In this document: in pieces, positions 1-10,105 of the stretch
Position numbering within the stretch: the stretch's first letter is position 1
Layout: each line of letters starts with the position of its first letter
Assembly (NCBI RefSeq): GCF_963678635.1
Contig: NC_087062.1
Span: 58,854,129-58,918,128, forward strand
From: Symsagittifera roscoffensis
Taxonomy: Eukaryota > Xenacoelomorpha > Acoela > Convolutidae
DNA length: 64,000 bases
Reading direction: 5' to 3'
Position numbers and translations under genes: made by a program
Notes under the pieces: generated by a model
What the model saw: the letters and a program-made list of their open reading frames with translations, nothing else
Databases searched by the model: none
Told to the model about the DNA's origin: nothing

Positions 1-202
1 CTCAAAATTAGGACTCACCCGAACCAATAGGTTTTTTCTGGACTGCACGTGGAAGAAACAACTGAGTGACAAGTTTATTGGCTCTATGCGAGTTGCCGGG
101 ACAAAAAAGGAGTTGATCAGAGGATACTCAAGTACCTACGTCTATTTTCAGGTCTGCATGACCACAAAAGGTGGGTCATTAACAACCATAATTTCGTTTT
201 AG
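1..202 (+). other. Intron of RFX gene (window edge)
   Basis: No exon could be supported here. The stretch ends in a pyrimidine-rich tract and an AG at 201-202, the acceptor for the first visible RFX exon. A short open stretch around 90-170 does not resemble the RFX region expected upstream of that exon, so it is left as intron. Confidence 0.55.
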
Positions 203-640
203 GCCATAAAAAGAGCGGTAAGCGAAATGCTCCTGGGGGAAGTTGAAAGCTACTGGATGAGTTTTTGGAAGCGCGTGTCCACTGCCAAGAGTGTAGTGTC
301 GGTGAATAGTGGCAAAGTGGAGGATGGTCCGTGGGATGTTTCATGGCGGCATGAAGGCACTTTCAGTAACTCGGCATCGGCTTTGGACGCGAATGGTCTT
401 GACCTGAGGCTAAGCAAACCGAAGCTGATTAATTTGTCTAAATGTGAAGTCGTGTGGGATTTTGTGAAGAGAGCGGATGAACTGCTCTACCAGACTCTGG
501 TTGACTTTCTGGTAGTCAATGTTCTCAGGCCCATTCCGTCACCACTAACACAAGCTATTCGCAACTTCGCTAAAAACCTCGAGGCTAAAATGAAGGAAGC
601 TCTTGGCTCTGATTATTGCGTGGGCCTTATAGACGCTAAG
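203..640 (+). CDS. RFX: RFX transcription factor, exon with B/C conserved region
   Basis: RFX proteins bind X-box DNA through a winged helix and drive ciliary gene programmes. This exon encodes 146 codons downstream of that DNA-binding domain. It opens with the conserved aromatic pattern VESYWMSFWKR, then a lineage-specific stretch, then RFX domain C with YQTLVDFLVVNVLRPIPSPL and TQAIRNFAKNLE. Vertebrate RFX1-3 read almost the same there (VLRPVPS.LTQAIRNFAKSLE). The acceptor AG is at 201-202 and the donor GT at 641; both ends are phase 0. The exon carrying the winged helix must lie upstream of the window. The RFX1/2/3 subgroup is preferred because of the strong match through the dimerisation region in the following exons; the exact orthologue cannot be set. 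Confidence 0.93.
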
Positions 641-754
641 GTATTTTTGTGCCTTTGAATCATTTTATTGATCTGATTGAGCTTGATACCCTTTTTAAGA
701 GTCGGAGAACGTAGTTCAGATTATTATATGGTTCGCGATTTTATTATATGGTTC

Positions 755-965
755 AAGAAAAGCCTTAAAATTTGTTCAGGCTCAAATGTACTAATTCGCG
801 GTTTGACTTTTGATTTAAAGGAAAGCAAACTCCAATATTGAACAGCAAAAGTGTAAAGGTAACGAAATTCAAAAGTCAGTTTTTTTTCTGTTTACTTCGT
901 TGACTCTTTTTCCTTGACTCTTTGCGTTCATTGACTCTTTTTCCAACTGTCTGTTGGCTATGTTA
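755..965 (+). repeat. Repeat family R5, degraded copy in RFX intron
   Basis: It shares blocks with at least eight other places in the window: a TTTGTTCA-GCTCAA block, CGGTTTGACTT, AAGG-AGGCAAACTCC, and a terminal CGTTCATT-ACTC followed by a GTTGGCTATGTT motif. This copy has lost the central region. It has no coding capacity, so it is a non-autonomous interspersed repeat. Confidence 0.6.
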
Positions 966-1113
966 ACTATAATGCTTGATAGTTTTGAGTTAGTTTAAGC
1001 CCTTTTAGATGGACAATGCAAAGCAATGAAAAATCTTATTTGAACAAAATGTGCGGTTTAAAGAAACAGAAAAACGAGAAAGACAGTTTTTCAAAAGCTT
1101 TTCCCCGTTTCAG

Positions 1114-1263
1114 TTATCGCGCCTTAATGCCTTTTCTCAAATGCTGCGACGATACACGTCTCTCAATCATTTGGCACAGGCTGCCAGGGCTGTTTTGCAG
1201 AATTCGGCACAAATCACACAGATGCTTGCTGATCTGAATCGAGTAGACTTTCAGAATGTTCAG
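1114..1263 (+). CDS. RFX: RFX exon, dimerisation region part 1
   Basis: This exon has 50 codons in phase 0 at both ends. It encodes [20 protein letters not shown] and then the NRVDF block, the most conserved run of the RFX1-3 central domain. The acceptor follows a C/T-rich tract ending in CAG at 1111-1113, and the donor GT is at 1264. It follows the previous exon after a 473-base intron. In RFX proteins this segment belongs to the extended dimerisation domain used for homo- and heterodimers on X-boxes. Confidence 0.95.
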
Positions 1264-1481
1264 GTTTGTTTCAATTCGTTTTTTTAAGAGTAATGAACGC
1301 AGTGAGGGATCAATTGAACAATCTCCCCCCATTCCCGCGTGAGGGGGGAAAAAGCTCAATGAAACTACCACTTGAAACTGGAGTGATGTTATTTTTGAGA
1401 ATGGATTATCAAAAATTGCTGCCCCTCTTCTCAAACAATGAATTGGTAATAAATTTTTGGAAGCAAAAAGTCTTCTGATTC

Positions 1482-2137
1482 CACTTGCGAAGCTTGTGTA
1501 TTAGTACGAACCTTCTTTTTTTTCAACCTAAGTCGCAAATATTGGTGCCATTTTTGAGGCACCTCTACAGCTTTTTGATAGCATGTGCTTTGACATTCGA
1601 ATAGTAATAAGTTAACACAGTTGATACATTTTTAATTCATCAAATGAACCGAAAAAAGTGATGTGTTTCAAACCACATAACAATAATGAAAACTCGATTT
1701 CAGAAATTTTCTAGCTCTTTAACATATCTCGCAATTTTTTGAAATGCATAATTTATAAATAATGTGGCTTTATGCTTTGCGATTTGTTACATCCAAAGTT
1801 AGTGTGAATGCCTTCAGTTAGTTGTATTCCGAATTATTACATGCAAAATTGAGTCTAAATGTTTGTGGTGCCACTTTTGCTGAACATTGGAAAACTAATA
1901 GCATATGTAGCTGTTTTATTCGTGACTAGTATTTGTCGGTTGTTAGGATTGCGTGGCTGAGCGGACAGTGTGAGACTCAAAATCACTTGGATGCAGTAGG
2001 TCGCAAATTTGAATCCTACACGTAGCCGAGTTGTTGCTAATTCGAGGCTTATTTCATTTTTTTATTATTTCACTTGATAGAGCTGCTTTTTGTTCATGTT
2101 CTCGCAAGTGTTTGCGAAGCGCATCATTGCCTCTGTG
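1482..2137 (+). mobile_element. TA-flanked MITE carrying a tRNA-Leu-like core (copy 1)
   Basis: A 656-base unit beginning CACTTGCGAAGC and ending GCCTCTGTG next to TA. Copies of about the same length and sequence lie at 10611-11321 and 47354-48009. The ends form an imperfect inverted repeat (CAC..GCGAAGC / GCTTCGC..GTG, clearer in the other copies). At 1949-2027 the unit contains a tRNA-like fold with A box TGGCTGAGCGG, a CTCAAAA anticodon-loop-like heptamer and a decayed B box. It has no ORF. It is read as a non-autonomous terminal-inverted-repeat element rather than a plain SINE, because the tRNA-like part is internal and there is no A-rich tail. Confidence 0.65.
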
Positions 2138-2149
2138 TAGATTCGTGTC

Positions 2150-2740
2150 TCTGCACGCTTGCCAGACTACTCAAACTGTACAAAATATCAAAAAACCGAA
2201 AGATGGATTTAGCTGGAGATGTAGTCGATTTATGTTGACAACATCAACTCGAAAAGACGGTTTTAGTTTGAAAAGTTGAACATTGATTTCCCAAAATGGT
2301 TTCAAATTATTTATCTTTGGGGAATGCGGCATCTTCTCGCCAACCTAATTGAGCTTGGCGGACCAGGAATTGGGCTCAAAGTCGACGAATCTTGCTTCGG
2401 TCACAAACCAAAACATCTCAGGGTCGCGCTCCTCAAAAACCTATATGGGTCTTTGAAATTTTGGTTATCAGCTGTAAACCGGTAGTTGGTTATATGGAAA
2501 TTGTGAAACGAAGAAACGCTGCAACACTCCTTCCGATAATCAAGAGAGTAGCTCGTCCTGTATCAATCATACATTTAGACGAGTGGCGAGCTTATCGAGG
2601 AATTCAAGGCATGGGATTTGCCCATAAAACAGTGAGTCAGTCGGTGAATTTTGTGGAGCCCGATGGGACACACACAAACAGTGGAATCCTACGGGAACCG
2701 AAAAAAGACCTTAATCAAAAGCATGCTTAGATGCAAACGA
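2150..2740 (+). mobile_element. Merlin-type (IS1595/ISXO2-like) transposase remnant
   Basis: Two overlapping frames encode an ISXO2-like DDE transposase. The N-terminal part has DGFSWRCS and KDGFSLKS, as in the IS1595 zinc-binding region. The catalytic part has GLKVDESCFGHK (first Asp), a PIWVFEI strand, RRNAATLLPIIKRV, then IIHLDEWRAYRG (second Asp) and QSVNFVEPDGTHTNS (third catalytic region). A stop after KDGFSLKS and a frameshift near 2440 break it. It lies wholly within an RFX intron, immediately downstream of the MITE. Terminal repeats were not identified, so the element ends are approximate. Confidence 0.8.
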
Positions 2741-2984
2741 GTTTTCCTGAATTTTTTTTTGCAAGAATTTATATGGAGAGATCTTTTTGGCTCGATAGCA
2801 TTTGAAGACATCATCTTGCATCTGAACAATTTTTTTTCTCTATAAACCTAAACTGGCGAATGTGTTATTTCATTGTTTATTGTTTGAATTTTGCATTAGT
2901 TCATTATAATTTACTTCTATTTTGGTTGGGGGGATAACTCAATTGAGCATTACGACATGGGATTGCTCAATTTTTGATCTGCAG

Positions 2985-3325
2985 TGAGTACTCTTGTGTA
3001 GGTCTTGGTGATTTTTTTAAAGTTTCTTTCTCAGGAAAATGTTTTAAAACTTTTTCGCGCTTAATTTTTAATTTCTTGCAAAGTTCACTTCATTTCCTTC
3101 GTTAAAAGGAAGGCAAACTTGAACAGCCTAAATGTAAAGCTGGCGAAAAAAAGTGTAGCTATTTATCCAGTTTTCTTAAATTGGGTTAATTTTATCACAA
3201 AAGGTTCAAATATAAATAGTGCGTGAAATTGAAACAGCTTCAATGGCATAAAGTTGATTTTTTCAAAAACAAGATAGTTTTTTTTTCTGTTTCTTTGCGT
3301 TCATTACTCATTTTCAAAATTTTAT
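2985..3325 (+). repeat. Repeat family R5, copy in RFX intron
   Basis: Nearly the whole R5 unit: GAGTACTCTTGTGTAGGTCT at the head, the AAAAGGAAGGCAAACTT block in the middle, an AAATTGGGTTAATTTTA block, and TGCGTTCATTACTC near the end. It is diverged and AT-rich with no ORF. Confidence 0.6.
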
Positions 3326-3556
3326 ATGAGCACATTTTGGATAAGAAAAGTTCCCTCTGTCTGTTCTTTTGAAACTTTTAAAGCCTTTTTAACCAAATGA
3401 CAGCAACCTGCCGATTTTAGAAAAAAAAGAAACCTTTTTTCATTGATGCATATCCCTGAAAAAAATTTAGTGGTACATGGAAAATGTTATCTGATAGAGG
3501 TGTGGCAACAAAAGTTTTGTACTGGTTGACATGCTCATTCCATTTAAATGTATTAG

Positions 3557-3828
3557 GATCAAGCGCGCTGGGTGTGTGATTGCGACGAGGCTCTCATCGG
3601 AGAAATTGAGAGCGATTTCAAGCAGTCGCTTCAAATGGAGAGGACGCTTGAACAGTGGGCCAGGTGGCTGGAAGGCGTAGTAGAGAAAGTGCTACACGAG
3701 AGCAGAAGCGACTGTAATGTCGGAGAACAGCAGCACCGAAACACGGTCACACGACAGCGCATTCCCGAAGAAGTTGTCCGCTTCACTAATAAAGCAAGAC
3801 GCTTTCTTCTGCACTGGTCGTTCTACAG
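3557..3828 (+). CDS. RFX: RFX exon, dimerisation region part 2
   Basis: The exon begins DQARWVCDCDEALIGEIESD, matching vertebrate EQASWVCQCEESVVQRLEQD. It continues with LEQWARWLEGVVEKVL and ends ARRFLLHWSFY, where RFX1-3 have ARQFLLKWSFY. A polar insert of roughly 20 residues sits before the final block; RFX2/3 are shorter there. The exon is 272 bases and leaves two bases (AG) of a serine codon that the next exon completes. The upstream intron (1264-3556) holds two transposable elements. Confidence 0.94.
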
Positions 3829-4064
3829 GTAATATTTGGATAAGAAGAACTATCCGAAGTTGATCGCAGTGCAATTTCTTGTAGCCAGGAGATAGAAAAT
3901 TGTTTCATAATGTTTGATGAAAATTAATATCGCTAACTTTGGATCGTAAAATACTTGGAATAAAAGTTGTTAGAGAACCAGGAATCTTCCTAAGGTGTGA
4001 TTCGCCTTACCATTGGTAATGAATTGTTTCTACTCCTGCAATGATGAGAAATTTTTCTGTATAG

Positions 4065-4218
4065 CTCAATGGTGATTCGGGACCTGACTCTGAGAAGTGC
4101 GGCATCATTCGGCTCCTTTCACCTCATCCGACTATTGTATGACGAGTATATGTTCTACTTAGTGGAGCACAAGGTCGCGAAAGTGCAGGGCAAAACAGCA
4201 ATTGCAGTCATTGCACAG
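4065..4218 (+). CDS. RFX: RFX exon, dimerisation region part 3
   Basis: After completing the split serine codon, the exon reads [20 protein letters not shown] and then [18 protein letters not shown]. This is nearly identical to vertebrate RFX1-3 and is the strongest single identifier of the gene. It ends in phase 0 at a CAG|GT donor. This marks the end of the region conserved across animals; the remaining exons encode a lineage-specific acidic and serine-rich tail. Confidence 0.97.
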
Positions 4219-4269
4219 GTCAGTACACTTGGAAGTGAATTGATTTTATAATCTTATAAAACTATCGAT

Positions 4270-4530
4270 TAATTAAACTGTAAAGGTCACGAAAAACGTG
4301 ATCGACTTCTAGTGTCGAAAGTGGGTTTTAATTTTTAGGTTTTCCCGGGGTTAAAAATCCGCAATGATCCAGTCTTCATATATTGGTTTAATTTTACCAA
4401 AAGAAGTTCCAATCATAAATTGTTCTTCAAATTTTATGACATTTAAGGGCATATTTTCGAAAGAATTTTTTCAAAATTTTCCTTTTGCTCATTGACATTT
4501 TTCCAACTCTACGTTGGCTATGTTTTGGAT
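4270..4530 (+). repeat. Repeat family R5, 3' half
   Basis: It begins at the GGTCACGAAAAACGTGATCG block and ends at the TTGGCTATGTTTT block, the same order as in the 7445-7915 copy. The 5' half is absent. It lies in the intron after the last strongly conserved RFX exon. Confidence 0.55.
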
Positions 4531-4692
4531 TGCGAATTTCGTGCTCCTGTCCAGAAAAAGTAATTGAAATGTTGCCGAATTTAAATAAATGTGTCAATTT
4601 TTAATTTAGAGATCACGTTACGAAAAGAGGCAAGTTACCATTGCTCTGTTACTACTGTATCTAAACTTTCGATTTTTCTTTTGCCTGTCATT

Positions 4693-5613
4693 GAGAGTAA
4701 TGAACGTATTGAGTATTCTTATATAAGTCTTGCTGATTTTTTGTTTTTTTTTTCAGGAAAAAAGTCTTTAAATTTGTTCACGCTCAGTTTAGATTTTTGG
4801 CGGTTTGACTTGCGATTTCTCAAGTTCAGTGCATTTCTATTGTTTACACTAGCAAAGCTTGTGTTATAGTATGAACTCTTTTTTGCAACCTAAGTCGCAA
4901 ATATTGTTGCGACGTAAATATTGTTGCGACAAAATGTGTTCATATTGAAAGTGTTCATTTCGATCAATAACCAGCTATTAAGTACAGCCAATGCTAAGGA
5001 CATCAACACACACTATTATATTACAAATAACACTTTAGCTTCAAGGTATCGTGGGTCTGTAGTCGGTCGGGAAGGAGACCCGCAACAAAATAAGAGGGTT
5101 CGAACCTGGGCAGGGTTGGAAGTTTTAATGAACTTTTTCGTATACTAGTTAAAATGCGTCCGCTCTATAAATTGAGGCTTGTTAGTATTTCAAACCTTTT
5201 TTCAAATTGACTGGTACTGCTAATGCGTCATAATCCCAGTAGCGTTATCGGTCATATTTTTGCTTGTGTATGCGAAGTGCAACTTAGCCTCTGTGTAGAA
5301 GGAAGGCAAACTCCACTATCAAACAACAAAATTGAAAAGGGCTCGAAAAACGTGATTGACTTCTAATTTCGAACATGGAAATTAATTATCAGATTTCCCA
5401 GCGAAAAGAAGTTTACCTATTGATCCAGTTTTCTCAAATTCGATTAATTTTAACAAAAATTATCCATCATAAATTGTTCTACAAGTTCAAAGAGCCTCAA
5501 GGCCGTCAATTTTTTTTCGTCGAAATTCAAAAGTTGAAGTTTTTTCAACAGTGTTTTTTTTTTCAGTTTCCTTGCGTTCATTACTGTATTCCAATTGTCA
5601 GTCGGCTATGTTT
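4693..5613 (+). repeat. Repeat family R5 copy split by a MITE
   Basis: The first part (4693-4846) matches the head of the R5 copy at 7445 up to the words ...TTTCTATTGTT. The second part (5298-5613) resumes at the AAGGAAGGCAAACTCC block. The gap is filled exactly by the 449-base MITE at 4847-5295, so the MITE inserted into an existing R5 copy. The ends GAGTAATGAACG and GCGTTCATTACT are inverted copies of each other. Confidence 0.7.
4847..5295 (+). mobile_element. TA-flanked MITE carrying a different tRNA-like core (copy 4)
   Basis: The head CACTAGCAAAGCTTGTG and tail ACTTAGCCTCTGTG are those of the MITE at 1482-2137, with TA on both sides (4845-4846 and 5296-5297). The 5' AAGTCGCAAATATT block is also shared. 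The tRNA-like core at 5049-5117 is a different one, with a GGTTCGAACCT B box. A second copy of this subtype is at 60167-60681. The clean empty site inside R5 supports TA target duplication. Confidence 0.72.
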
Positions 5614-5634
5614 ATATAGATCAGTCTGTTTCAG

Positions 5635-5986
5635 AGCAAGGACAACAAAGCTGCTTCTGCGACTGGTCAACGGATTTCGTCTATTATCAATGACAATGCC
5701 TTCTCTGAATCTGAAGTTGGAAAGGATAATGATGATGCTAGGTTCTCTGAAGGTGTGTTGGATGCGTCAAGGTTGTCAAACATGAACAGATCTTTCAATG
5801 TTTCGGCATCAAATCACCAGTACTCAAGCGCATCATTTGATCATGATGGGCACTTGAAAGGCTCAGTTGGTTCACTAAGCGCAAGCGAGGCTACTGGACA
5901 AGGGCTTGATTTGATGGGAGATGATTACTCAATGGCTTCGTCACTACTGTCTGCACGAACAGATGTATTCTATCAACGGCAGCAAG
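5635..5986 (+). CDS. RFX: RFX exon, serine-rich C-terminal tail part 1
   Basis: 117 codons plus one base, open from the acceptor (TTTCAG at 5629-5634) to the donor at 5987. The product is rich in Ser, Asn and Asp (for example NMNRSFNVSASNHQYSSASF) and has no recognised domain. Assignment to RFX rests on phase: the preceding exon ends in phase 0 and this one begins in phase 0, on the same strand and with good splice sites. RFX C-termini are generally poorly conserved and unstructured, which fits. Confidence 0.82.
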
Positions 5987-6112
5987 GTATGTATATCAAT
6001 GCAAACAAGTTATGATCTGCTTTCCATTTTGACTGGTTAACAATGTAAGAGAGTTCTTGTTTTTTCATAAACAACTTTTCTTATTGAATCGTCACAAGTT
6101 GCATGTTCCTTT

Positions 6113-6184
6113 CCGCTTGACTTAGAGGTAAGGACGTCGCCTTTGCACCCTTTGGTCAGGGGTTCGAATCCCGGTCGTACCTTG
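6113..6184 (+). repeat. tRNA-like repeat core (subtype 3)
   Basis: A perfect B box GGTTCGAATCC at 6161-6171 with a near A box (GACTTAGAGG) about 40 bases upstream and CCGGTCGTACC at the 3' side. Related cores occur at 58008-58074 and 61299-61367, each followed by similar non-coding sequence. It is therefore a repeat-borne tRNA-like module rather than a single-copy tRNA gene. Confidence 0.55.
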
Positions 6185-6499
6185 TTTTTTTATTGCAATT
6201 GAAGTTAACCGGTATAAATTGATTTGTCGGATTTTCTTTTATCTGGTCAAGTTTTGTCGGCTTGTATGCCACATCACGGATTTTTTTTATTGTGCTTTAA
6301 GCAAATATCTTGGTAGTTGCAAGTGTTGTTCATTTTACTTTCAGGGGCACTTGAAACTTTCAAAAGTTTTTAAATAAAATTGTTTTTTTTTTCGCGTAAA
6401 ATGGTTATGCTCAAAGATTGTCGGCTTTCTTTCCGCTTATTAGTTTGGTTCCGTTTCCAATTGAAAGTTCAAATGTATTTCTCGGCCTTTTTGCTTAAA

Positions 6500-7300
6500 A
6501 TTTCTTTTTGATGAAAACAGGTATGATGCAATTGTATGGGATTGGGCTTTTATTTCATTTTTTGACGCTTTCGAGAATTTGCAAAGATTTCTTGAAAAAT
6601 ACACCGCCGATTTTCAAAAGTAGGTATGAATGGAAAGACCGCCTTCTCCTGTGTATGCCTGCATACTCCGCTGATCTCCTTTTACTTTATCCTTTTGGTT
6701 ACAGCCTTCGAAACAGTCTGTGGGGGATTATTTGACCTATACTTTGACTTTTTGCGTTTTCTAATCAAAATCTGAGATTTTGGTTTCAATGAAAAGAACG
6801 AGTTCTAGACGCCTCTTCTGCATAAGCCGTTACGCCTAATTTTTTCCCCAAAATAAATCTATGGCCCTCGGAATAGTCAATTTTTTGATTTTTTGACCGT
6901 TTGTTTCTAACTTTTTGATTTTTTTTTTCGTAAACTACCCTCCCATATCTGAGATTTTAGGTTTAAGCAAAGAATGGGTTTTGGAAAGCCCATTTTTATA
7001 CGCCCACTTTTATACGCAAAGTTGTGGTCCTCGGAAAAGTCTGAATTTCGATTTTCTGGCTGTTCTTTAAACTTTTCTCGGTAACTACCCTCACAAATTT
7101 AAGTTTTGGATTCAATCGAAATTACAGGTTCCGTGAATATCTTCTGCATAAACTGCTACGCCTAATTGTTTTACACAAAAAGTTATAATTTTCTACTTGG
7201 TTTTTTTGAAACTTTGACTTTTTTAGCTGCCCCTATCAAATCTGAGATGAAAAGTTCAATCGAAAGAACCGGTTAGTAATTTTCTCCTGCAGTAGTAGAT
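6500..7300 (+). repeat. Degenerate tandem repeat block (family R6) in RFX intron
   Basis: Three to four diverged units of about 180-190 bases. Each has CTACCCTC.CAAATCTGAGAT, a GGTTTCAATGAAAAGAAC block, CTTCTGCATAAACGGCTACG, then TATGG-CCTCGGAATAGTC and TTTTTTGACCGTTT. The same unit array, with the same leading GTGTATGCCTGCATACTC segment, occurs at 13560-14640. It is non-coding and in an intron. Confidence 0.6.
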
Positions 7301-7444
7301 AATTTCACTTCTCGCTTACTTAGTAAAAAAACTACTAAGGTTTTGGGTAGAGTCCAATTTTGAAATTATGCTTTTCGTCCAGCATCAGTAGAGCAAATTC
7401 AAAAATATCAAACTCGTATCTCCAGCCCCATTTTCACTCTATTA

Positions 7445-7915
7445 TGAGTAATGAACGTTGCGAGTACTCTTAAATAGGTCTTCCTGATTTTTTTCAGGAA
7501 AAAGTCTAAAAATTTGTTCACGCTCAATTTAGATTTTCGGCGGTTTGATTTGTGATTTCTTTTTAAGTTCAGTGCATTTCTATTGTTAAAAGTAAGGCAA
7601 CCTCCACCATCGAACAGCAAACTTGTAAAAGTCACAAAAAACGTGATCGACTTCTAATTTCGAAAATAGAAATTAATTATCAGATTTCCCAGCGAAATAA
7701 AAGTTGTGCCTGTTGATACAGTTTCATCAAATTGGGTAAATTTTAACAAAAAAAGTGTCCATTATAAATTGTTCTACAAATTCAAAAAGCTTTAAGGCCA
7801 TCTATGTTTTTCTTCGAAATTCAAAAGTTGAAGGTTTTTTAAAAAACAAGTCAATTTTTTTTTGTTCACTTGAGTGCATTACTCTTTTTAAACTGTCAGT
7901 TAGCTATGTTTTTAT
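7445..7915 (+). repeat. Repeat family R5, most complete copy
   Basis: About 470 bases, running from GAGTAATGAACG through the CGTGATCGACTTCTAATTTC block to GTGCATTACTC and a terminal TCAGTTAGCTATGTTTTT. The head and tail motifs are inverted relative to each other. It has no ORF. It serves here as the reference for the other copies. Confidence 0.65.
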
Positions 7916-8225
7916 TGGCACATGCAAAATTTTTGGTTTTCCTAGTTCTTTTTGAACATTTTTTCGACTTCCGTTTTTTATGTTTTTTTTGTATAGCAAA
8001 AAAAGTTGCGTGAGACAATTGGATGCGAATGAAACTACAGGAAATGAGGGGAAAAGGCTTAAAAAGTTATCGTGGAAAGCAAGGCAAGTAATAAAAGTTT
8101 AAACCAAAAGGGTATTAAATCACTTGAGTTCTGCTCTTAGCTTCAATGCAAAGAATCTGGCGTCAGGAATTCTTTAATCTATCGCTCTAGTTAGTTACTA
8201 GTTCAGAGATAAATGATTATTGCAG

Positions 8226-8609
8226 ATAAATCAAGCGTGCATGGCCAGACTGCTCGTTCTATACCCTCTCATTCACTTCTCCAATCCAACATCACGGTGA
8301 CGGGCGCCTTTGGACAAAGTCTGGGTGGCACTTCCGGGACTATGAGCAGGGATTCCAATGCTATGCTGGGATCCAGTTTCACACGAGTGATACAGCACAA
8401 CCCAATGCAGTACCAGAACTCTTCGCTCCTGCAGTCGGCGGGTGCCGGAGGGTCGAATAATGTTCTGATGTCGTCTACAGTTTACGAGCATGATAGCAGT
8501 GATCTGAATGAGGAATTCGAGGACTGTGAGTCCGATACGGAAGATACCATTGATATGACGAGGGCTGAGATGAGTCTGGCACAACATCATTTCCACGACG
8601 CAATCCAGG
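8226..8609 (+). CDS. RFX: RFX exon, serine-rich C-terminal tail part 2
   Basis: The split codon G|AT from the previous exon is completed exactly at the CAG acceptor (8223-8225), giving 127 further codons and one trailing base. The product is low-complexity (Gly/Ser/Gln/Asn) followed by an acidic run (SSDLNEEFEDCESDTEDTID). No domain is recognised. Its G+C is clearly above the flanking introns, which supports coding. The 2.2 kb upstream intron is mostly repeats. Confidence 0.82.
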
Positions 8610-8808
8610 GTATTAACAAGTTTTTAGTGCTGTAATTAATTTATCATAGCCTATTTGTGAAGTTAATAAGGCGGTTAGTTTTCATTTCATAAAATAGCTT
8701 TAAGATACCACAGGCTTATCAGAAGTCGCGCGAAGTGTGATTCGAAGATTTATTAATGCCTTCTTGTTTTACTTTTTACTTGATTTTCTAAATGAGGGGT
8801 CGTTTCAG

Positions 8809-9014
8809 GCGATGTGCAATACTTGCTAGATCATTCCAATAGCGACTCAATGTTGAACTACGACATGACGTCGCTTTCTGGGGTATCCATGGCCATGACA
8901 CACAGCCCGCCCACTTTAACGACAAGCAACACTCACGAGGGGGGATTCGAAGGAGTCGGGGGCGACGAATTGGTAGATGTGAAACCAACAGGATCTGTTC
9001 TCTTTGGGAACTGA
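8809..9014 (+). CDS. RFX: RFX terminal exon and stop codon
   Basis: The exon completes the split glycine codon, reads DVQYLLDHSNSDSMLNYDMT and ends LFGN at a TGA (9012-9014). Phase agrees with the preceding exon, and the acceptor is TTTCAG at 8803-8808. It gives a C-terminus with no known domain. A different-frame opening overlaps the stop and runs to 9264; see findings. A poly(A) signal lies 285 bases downstream. Confidence 0.85.
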
Positions 9015-9298
9015 TGATGACAGCTGTGATCTACTAACAATCAAAAGCTGCGTACTGCAATCGAATGCTAATGATGGACTCTACAGTATCTGTCCCGGCT
9101 TTGTTCATCAGGCAGCAGTCGAACAAGTAGACTCGATAGAATCAGTTCATAATCCCTTTTATGTCTGCGTGTCTTGTGAAGAAACAATTCGTACAGCGAT
9201 TTCCCTTTCAAATTTTACAAATTATATCAGAAATAACTCGCAATCGCAGCCAAAAAAATACTAACATATCAATTTTAGTATCTTTTTGAAATTTTTAA

Positions 9299-9304
9299 AA
9301 TAAA
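9299..9304 (+). promoter_or_regulatory. Poly(A) signal of RFX
   Basis: A canonical AATAAA in a short AT-rich stretch about 285 bases after the RFX stop codon. No better candidate lies between the stop and the first downstream repeat, so the 3' UTR is probably about 300 bases long. Confidence 0.6.
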
Positions 9305-9664
9305 CTTGAACTTAATATTAGAATGTTAGTCATTGTTTCATCCCTTTGTAGTTGTATATATAATATATAAATGAATTCAAGTGTACACAATTTTTCCAAT
9401 TTGAGTTATCAAAAAGGCCTTCTAAAAATGACTTGTTGTCAAAACAGAAGTTAGAAACAGAATTACAACAAAGAAGCTTTGACATTTGTTAGCGAATTGA
9501 TATCAATGCAAAGCAAAAGCAAAGTTTTATGTATAGCTAGTCTGAAATTCGAAAAAATTTCCTTCTGCCTTCTTGAGACATTATCAAAAAAACTGGTTAA
9601 GCATGATATCTCCAACGTGAGTAGGCGAATTGATATTGTTTTTTCGAGTCCATGATCGTAGTTC

Positions 9665-10105
9665 AAACTTATATAGGTCGTGATTTAGTTTTTTTCCGTT
9701 TTCTTTCAGGAATGGTCCTAAAATTTGTTCAGGCTCAAATTTAATTTTTTTGCGGTTTGACTTCTGATTTCTTTTTAAGTTCAGTTCGTTTCCTTTGTTA
9801 AAAGGAAGGCAACTTCGCCTATCAAACAGCTGAAGTGCAAAGTTTACGAAAAGCGTGTTCTTATTTCAAATTTTATATTCGAATTTAATTATCAGATTTC
9901 CCAGCTAATTTAAATATTCACCTAGTTATCTCAAAATTGATTTAAATTACCAAAAAAAAGGTTATCATAGATGGTCTAGAAATTCAAAGAGCTTTAAAAG
10001 GCCATCTATTTTTTTTCTGGAAATTCAAAAAATTTTCGGAAAAAAAGAATTATTACTGTTTACTTGCTTTCATTGACTCTTTTCAGGCAATCTATTGGCG
10101 ATGTT
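9665..10105 (+). repeat. Repeat family R5, copy downstream of RFX
   Basis: Same block order as the 7445-7915 copy: AATTTGTTCAGGCTCAA, GCGGTTTGACTT, AAAAGGAAGGCAACTTC, AGATTTCCCAGC, and an ending with CATTGACTCTTTTCAGGCAA and GGCGATGTTTT. Diverged and non-coding. Confidence 0.6.

Noticed and set aside
1946-2030. Functional tRNA-Leu gene
   Set aside because: The same tRNA-like sequence recurs in three repeat copies, the B box here is decayed, and it lies inside a defined element with its own ends.
2031-2279. Independent small protein
   Set aside because: Its first half lies in the MITE tail, and its second half is the N-terminal part of the Merlin transposase remnant.
5375-5785. 136-codon gene overlapping an RFX exon
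   Set aside because: It runs from R5 repeat DNA into the RFX exon in the wrong frame.
6113-6184. Functional tRNA gene with perfect B box
   Set aside because: Similar cores with shared downstream sequence occur at 58008 and 61299, the A box is imperfect and the acceptor arms do not pair convincingly.
8273-8596. 107-codon minus-strand gene
   Set aside because: It lies antisense within an RFX exon whose plus-strand reading fits splice phase on both sides.
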